DNA of 64,000 nt, from assembly GCF_028369135.1 (NCBI RefSeq), contig NZ_JAPWHW010000010.1:112420-176419 (forward strand). The letters are read 5' to 3'. The notes beneath the pieces were generated by a model. It searched no databases, was not told where the DNA came from, and worked only from the letters and a program-made list of their open reading frames with translations. Origin of the DNA: Roseovarius sp. ZX-A-9. Its GTDB lineage: Bacteria > Pseudomonadota > Alphaproteobacteria > Rhodobacterales > Rhodobacteraceae. A program made the translations under genes and the position numbers. Shown here in pieces: positions 60,698 through 64,000 of this stretch; within the stretch, counting starts at the first letter, position 1, and the number at the start of each line of letters is the position of its first letter.

Positions 60698-61546
60698 ATG
60701 AAACTGCTGAGATTTGGAGAGGCTGGCGCCGAGAAGCCGGGAATGCTGGATGCAAATGGCGATCTGCGCGATCTGTCGGGCGTGATCGACGATATCGCAG
60801 GGGACGTGCTGTCGGATGACGGCCTGGCACGGTTGCGCGCCTTGAACCCTGATGACCTGCCCCGCGTCGCAGGCAATCCGCGGCTTGGTGCCTGTGTCGG
60901 GGATATCGGGAAATTCTGCTGCATTGGCCTCAACTATTCGGACCATGCCGCCGAAACCGGGTCCGCGATCCCCGAGCACCCCATCCTGTTCATGAAGGCG
61001 AACTCGGCAATCGTCGGCCCCAATGACACGGTGATGCTGCCGCGCGGTTCGACCCGTACCGATTGGGAGGTGGAACTGGGCGTGGTCATCGGGCGAACCT
61101 GCAAATACGTGGATCGGGCGCAGGCGCTGGATCATGTCGCGGGGTATTGCGTGGTGAACGACGTGTCAGAGCGGCATTTTCAGAGTGGCCTGACCGGGCA
61201 ATGGACCAAGGGCAAGAGCTGTGACACCTTCGGCCCGACGGGTCCCTGGCTGGTGACGCGCGACGAGGTGCCCGACCCGCAGGCGCTGGACATGTATCTG
61301 GATGTGAACGGCAAGCGGATGCAGACCGGTACGACCGCGACGATGATTTTCACGGTGGCCGAGATCATCGAACATCTCAGCCAGTTGTTCACACTGCATC
61401 CCGGTGATGTGATTTCGACCGGCACACCGCCCGGCGTGGGGCTGGGCATGAAACCTCAGCCGGTATTTCTCAGGGCCGGGGATGTGATGGAACTGGGGAT
61501 CGCCGGGTTGGGGGATCAGCGGCAGGAGGTCGGGCAGGACGCCTGA
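60698..61546 (+). CDS. Fumarylacetoacetate hydrolase family protein
   Basis: The 282-residue protein has CCIGLNYSDHAAETG, the Glu/Glu/Asp metal pattern in DWEVELGVVIG and the late DVISTGTPPGVGLGM. Such enzymes cleave or decarboxylate beta-keto acids, for example 2-hydroxyhepta-2,4-diene-1,7-dioate isomerase or ureidoglycolate lyase-like enzymes. A GGGACACGAG site precedes its ATG. Confidence 0.9.
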   Translation: MKLLRFGEAGAEKPGMLDANGDLRDLSGVIDDIAGDVLSDDGLARLRALNPDDLPRVAGNPRLGACVGDIGKFCCIGLNYSDHAAETGSAIPEHPILFMKANSAIVGPNDTVMLPRGSTRTDWEVELGVVIGRTCKYVDRAQALDHVAGYCVVNDVSERHFQSGLTGQWTKGKSCDTFGPTGPWLVTRDEVPDPQALDMYLDVNGKRMQTGTTATMIFTVAEIIEHLSQLFTLHPGDVISTGTPPGVGLGMKPQPVFLRAGDVMELGIAGLGDQRQEVGQDA

Positions 61547-61574
61547 TTTGGTCCACGCCCTTTCAATGTTGTAG

Positions 61575-61617
61575 GCGTTTCGCATCTGGTCTGTATCTCG
61601 GATTAAATGCGAAACGC
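61575..61617. repeat. Palindromic intergenic element, copy 2
   Basis: GCGTTTCGCAT and ATGCGAAACGC form perfect 11-base arms around a loop beginning CTGGTCTGTATCTC. It shares the core GCATCTGGTCTG with the element at 10514. It lies between convergent genes and may end transcription from both sides. Confidence 0.55.
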
Positions 61618-61618
61618 T

Positions 61619-62524
61619 TTAACCAACCGGCGCTGCCGAAGGTTTCTCCGTGCCCGGCTGCGCTGTGCCTTCGGCGATGATGTCCATGAAGCGGCGGATC
61701 GTGCGCACGTTGCTGCGCTGCCGTAGACAGACCAGCGATTCGCTCATCGCCATATCCGCGTCCGATATCGTGATCCGGGCCAGCCTCGCATCATAGCCGA
61801 ATTCTGCCTCTGAAACAAAGCCGACGCCGGCGCCCGCAGCCACCACTTCCTGTACCGCCTCGCGGCCTTCGACCTCGATTGCGGGGACCAGTTCTATGTT
61901 CCGCGCTGCCGCCGCCTTTTCCAGCTTCTGCCGGGTCCTGGAGCCGGCCTCGCGAAAAATGAGCGGGTATGTCGCCAACTGCGCAAGCGACATCGCCTGC
62001 GGCATGTCCGGTATCAGGGTCTTTGCCGCAAAGGCGATGATCGGCGAGGCCCCCAGGCTGCGAACCTCCATATCGGGGCCGGGGTTCAGGCTGCCGACGA
62101 CACCGATCTCGGCATCGTAGCTGCGCAAGGCCTCGACGATCTCGGTCGTATTGCCGGTCCGCACGGAGATGAACACTTTGGGATGCCGCTTGCGATAGGC
62201 CTTCAACCGGTCCGTGAGGTGAAAGGCGCTGTCCGCGATGATCCGCAGCTTGCCATCCAGTGCCGCGCGATTTTCCGACAGCACTTCGGTGATCTGGTCC
62301 TCGACTTCGAATAACCTTCTGGTACAGATCAGTAGTTCTTCGCCCACGGGCGTCAGGGTTACCTGTTTGCGGTTGCGGTTGAACAGCAGGATATCATGGT
62401 CGCTTTCCAGTTTGCGGACCTGCTCGGAAATGGCCGGTTGGGTCAGGCCCAATGTCTCGGCGGCGCGCGAAAAACCACCGCAGGTTGCGACGTAGTGAAA
62501 GGCGCGGATCTGGCTGTAGCGCAT
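61619..62524 (-). CDS. LysR-family regulator of the phosphonate genes
   Basis: The 301-residue protein starts MRYSQIRAFHYVATCGGFSR with a winged helix (LGLTQPAISEQVRKLE) and a LysR effector domain. It is divergent from phnW, so it probably controls it in response to 2-aminoethylphosphonate. The ATG at 62524 is favoured by GAGGA upstream; 62542 would add six residues. Its stop codon touches the hairpin at 61575. Confidence 0.85.
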   Translation of the reverse strand: MRYSQIRAFHYVATCGGFSRAAETLGLTQPAISEQVRKLESDHDILLFNRNRKQVTLTPVGEELLICTRRLFEVEDQITEVLSENRAALDGKLRIIADSAFHLTDRLKAYRKRHPKVFISVRTGNTTEIVEALRSYDAEIGVVGSLNPGPDMEVRSLGASPIIAFAAKTLIPDMPQAMSLAQLATYPLIFREAGSRTRQKLEKAAAARNIELVPAIEVEGREAVQEVVAAGAGVGFVSEAEFGYDARLARITISDADMAMSESLVCLRQRSNVRTIRRFMDIIAEGTAQPGTEKPSAAPVG

Positions 62525-62585
62525 GCGGCGGTTCATCCTCATATCTATGCGTCGGTCGCCACATATAAGCTACGCTTCTGAACAT

Positions 62586-62600
62586 ATTGCAATTAACAAT
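62586..62600. promoter_or_regulatory. LysR-type operator candidate
   Basis: ATTGCAATTAACAAT is an ATTG-N7-CAAT inverted repeat containing the T-N11-A core, centred between the divergent LysR gene and phnW within an AT-rich stretch. Confidence 0.5.
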
Positions 62601-62662
62601 TTTTCATATGGGTCATCAGGGCCTAGACAGATCGCAGATTGTCGTTCCGAGGAGTAAAGCCC

Positions 62663-63850
62663 GTGACAACTGAACAAGCCGCCATTCGCCCTCCCGAACT
62701 CGGTGAACCTTATCTGCTTACGCCCGGTCCGTTGACCACCTCCTACACGGTGAAACAGGCGATGCTGCGCGACTGGGGCAGCTGGGACGACGATTTTCGC
62801 GCGATGACCCGATCGCTGCGGGCCGGGTTGCTCGATCTGATCGGGCCGGGGGCGGATGCCTATGATTGCGTGCCCCTTCAGGGGTCTGGCACCTATTGCG
62901 TCGAGGCGATGCTCGGGTCCTTTGTCCCTCGGGATGGCAAGGTGCTGGTACTGGCGAACGGGGCCTACGGGCTGCGTGCCGCGCAGACGATGGCCTGCCT
63001 GGGACGTGACTATCACCTGCTCGACAAGGGCGACTACCTGCCGCCGCGTGGCGCCGAAGTGGCCGAGATCCTGGAAGCCGATCCGGCGATCACCCATGTG
63101 CTGATCATCCATTGCGAAACCAGTTCCGGTATCCTCAACCCGGTCGAGGAGATCGCAGATGCGACCCATGCCGCCGGGCGCAAGGTGCTGATCGACAGCA
63201 TGTCCGCCTTCGGTGCGATCCCGCTGGAAGTGCAGCGCGTCAAATACGCCGCGATGGTGTCGTCGGCCAACAAATGCATCGAGGGTGTGCCGGGCTTCGG
63301 CTTTGTCATCGCTGCCAAGGATGAGCTGGAGGCCGCCAAGGGCAACAGCCACTCGCTGTCACTCGATGTCCATGCGCAATGGGCGGCGATGGAAAAGACT
63401 GGCCAATGGCGGTTTACGCCCCCGACCCATGTGGTCGCGGCTTTCATGACCGCGCTGGCAGAGCATGCTGCCGAGGGTGGCGTGGCCGGGCGTGGTGCGC
63501 GCTATGCCAAGAACCGCGATGTCATGGTTGCGGGCATGCGCGATCTGGGCTTCGAGACGCTGCTCGATGATCGCTGGCTCAGCCCGATCATCGTGACGTT
63601 CTTCTGCCCCGCCGATCCGGCCTTTGATTTCTCCGCGTTCTACGACGCGATGAAGGCCCGTGGCTTCATCATCTACCCCGGCAAGCTTACAGTCGTGGAC
63701 AGCTTTCGCATCGGGTGTATCGGCCATATGGACGAACATGTGATGCGCCAGGCGGTGGACGCCGCGCGCGACACATTGGCCGAGATGGGCGTGCGCTCTG
63801 CTGCACCGCCCGCCGAGGCCCTCGAAGAACGCAAGAAACTTGCAGCATAA
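62663..63850 (+). CDS. phnW: 2-aminoethylphosphonate:pyruvate transaminase PhnW
   Basis: The 395-residue class V aminotransferase converts 2-aminoethylphosphonate to phosphonoacetaldehyde. It has [31 protein letters not shown], the PLP lysine in [15 protein letters not shown] and [13 protein letters not shown]. The start is GTG with GAGGAG eight bases upstream. A phnA-like gene follows, so the product is probably oxidised to phosphonoacetate elsewhere and then split. Confidence 0.93.
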   Translation: MTTEQAAIRPPELGEPYLLTPGPLTTSYTVKQAMLRDWGSWDDDFRAMTRSLRAGLLDLIGPGADAYDCVPLQGSGTYCVEAMLGSFVPRDGKVLVLANGAYGLRAAQTMACLGRDYHLLDKGDYLPPRGAEVAEILEADPAITHVLIIHCETSSGILNPVEEIADATHAAGRKVLIDSMSAFGAIPLEVQRVKYAAMVSSANKCIEGVPGFGFVIAAKDELEAAKGNSHSLSLDVHAQWAAMEKTGQWRFTPPTHVVAAFMTALAEHAAEGGVAGRGARYAKNRDVMVAGMRDLGFETLLDDRWLSPIIVTFFCPADPAFDFSAFYDAMKARGFIIYPGKLTVVDSFRIGCIGHMDEHVMRQAVDAARDTLAEMGVRSAAPPAEALEERKKLAA

Positions 63851-63866
63851 AGTCAAAGGAAACACG

Positions 63867-64000
63867 ATGTCGATATCTTCCCCCGTGACGGTGAATGAGC
63901 GCCGCTACCCCGTGCCGCAGGTCTGTGCGATCGCGATTTGTCTGGACGGGTGTGAGCCTGCCTATCTTGAGGCGGCGATTGCGGATGGGTTGATGCCGCA
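63867..64000 (+). CDS. phnA: Phosphonoacetate hydrolase PhnA, N-terminal part (cut by window end)
   Basis: The frame reads MSISSPVTVNERRYPVPQVC, then AIAICLDGCEPAYLEAAI. This matches the start of PhnA of the alkaline phosphatase superfamily, in which the Asp of CLDGCEP binds metal. PhnA splits phosphonoacetate into acetate and phosphate. The gene runs beyond 64000. Confidence 0.82.
   Translation, partial: MSISSPVTVNERRYPVPQVCAIAICLDGCEPAYLEAAIADGLMP

Noticed and set aside
59501..61135. 544-residue leftward frame
   Set aside because: It is opposite the isomerase and FAH-family genes, is rich in Arg/Pro/His/Gln and has no domain motif.

Overview
The window is chromosomal DNA of an alphaproteobacterium of the Rhodobacteraceae, probably the Roseobacter group. 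The signs are high G+C with dense ATGA-coupled operons, a stand-alone pterin-binding methionine synthase subunit, an iscR-suf operon with a near-cysteine-free IscR, a ChpT phosphotransferase, ribosomal protein L21 with an HhH tail, CtaA, OlsB/OlsA ornithine-lipid enzymes and the Usg protein. I see no phage, insertion sequence, rRNA operon or CRISPR array. Two tRNA genes are present: Ser(CGA) and Arg(CCG).

Positions 1-40958 are mostly housekeeping. In order they hold: a leftward one-carbon/methionine operon (266-3208); Ppx/GppA and RlmE; an isolated AT-richer HEPN-like gene (5645-6208); tRNA-Ser; two DUF2059 proteins; rplU-rpmA; a decayed LysE gene; obgE-proB-proA; chpT divergent from a DUF3553 gene and olsB-olsA; thiE-like, trmJ, ctaA and an M32 carboxypeptidase; gyrA and usg; hemB; mfd; and the iron-sulfur operon iscR-cysteine desulfurase-sufB-[two methyltransferase genes, one frameshifted]-sufC-sufD-two YIP1 proteins-sufS. 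The iscR promoter carries a clear Irr-type box over its -10 element.

Positions 41039-64000 are metabolic and accessory. After tRNA-Arg come an aldehyde dehydrogenase, a nitrilase and a zinc alcohol dehydrogenase (leftward), then a LysR regulator, an agmatinase-family ureohydrolase and a PotFABCD-like ABC transporter (rightward). This reads as uptake and breakdown of a guanidino compound or polyamine. Next is a catabolic island (51097-61546): a DUF1185 protein, a shrunken CaiB domain fused to a flavin reductase, an alpha/beta hydrolase, an aldehyde dehydrogenase, a luciferase-like monooxygenase, a GlxA-type regulator, a malonyl-CoA synthetase-like ligase, a hydroxypyruvate isomerase-like protein and an FAH-family protein. 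I infer a two-component flavin monooxygenase pathway for an unknown substrate, possibly ending in malonyl-CoA. The window ends in a 2-aminoethylphosphonate cluster: LysR regulator, phnW and the start of phnA.

The strongest leads are the mini-CaiB/flavin reductase fusion and its cluster, the Irr-box control and gene insertions of the suf operon, the HEPN-like orphan with a perfect palindrome upstream, and a paired intergenic hairpin family at 10514 and 61575.
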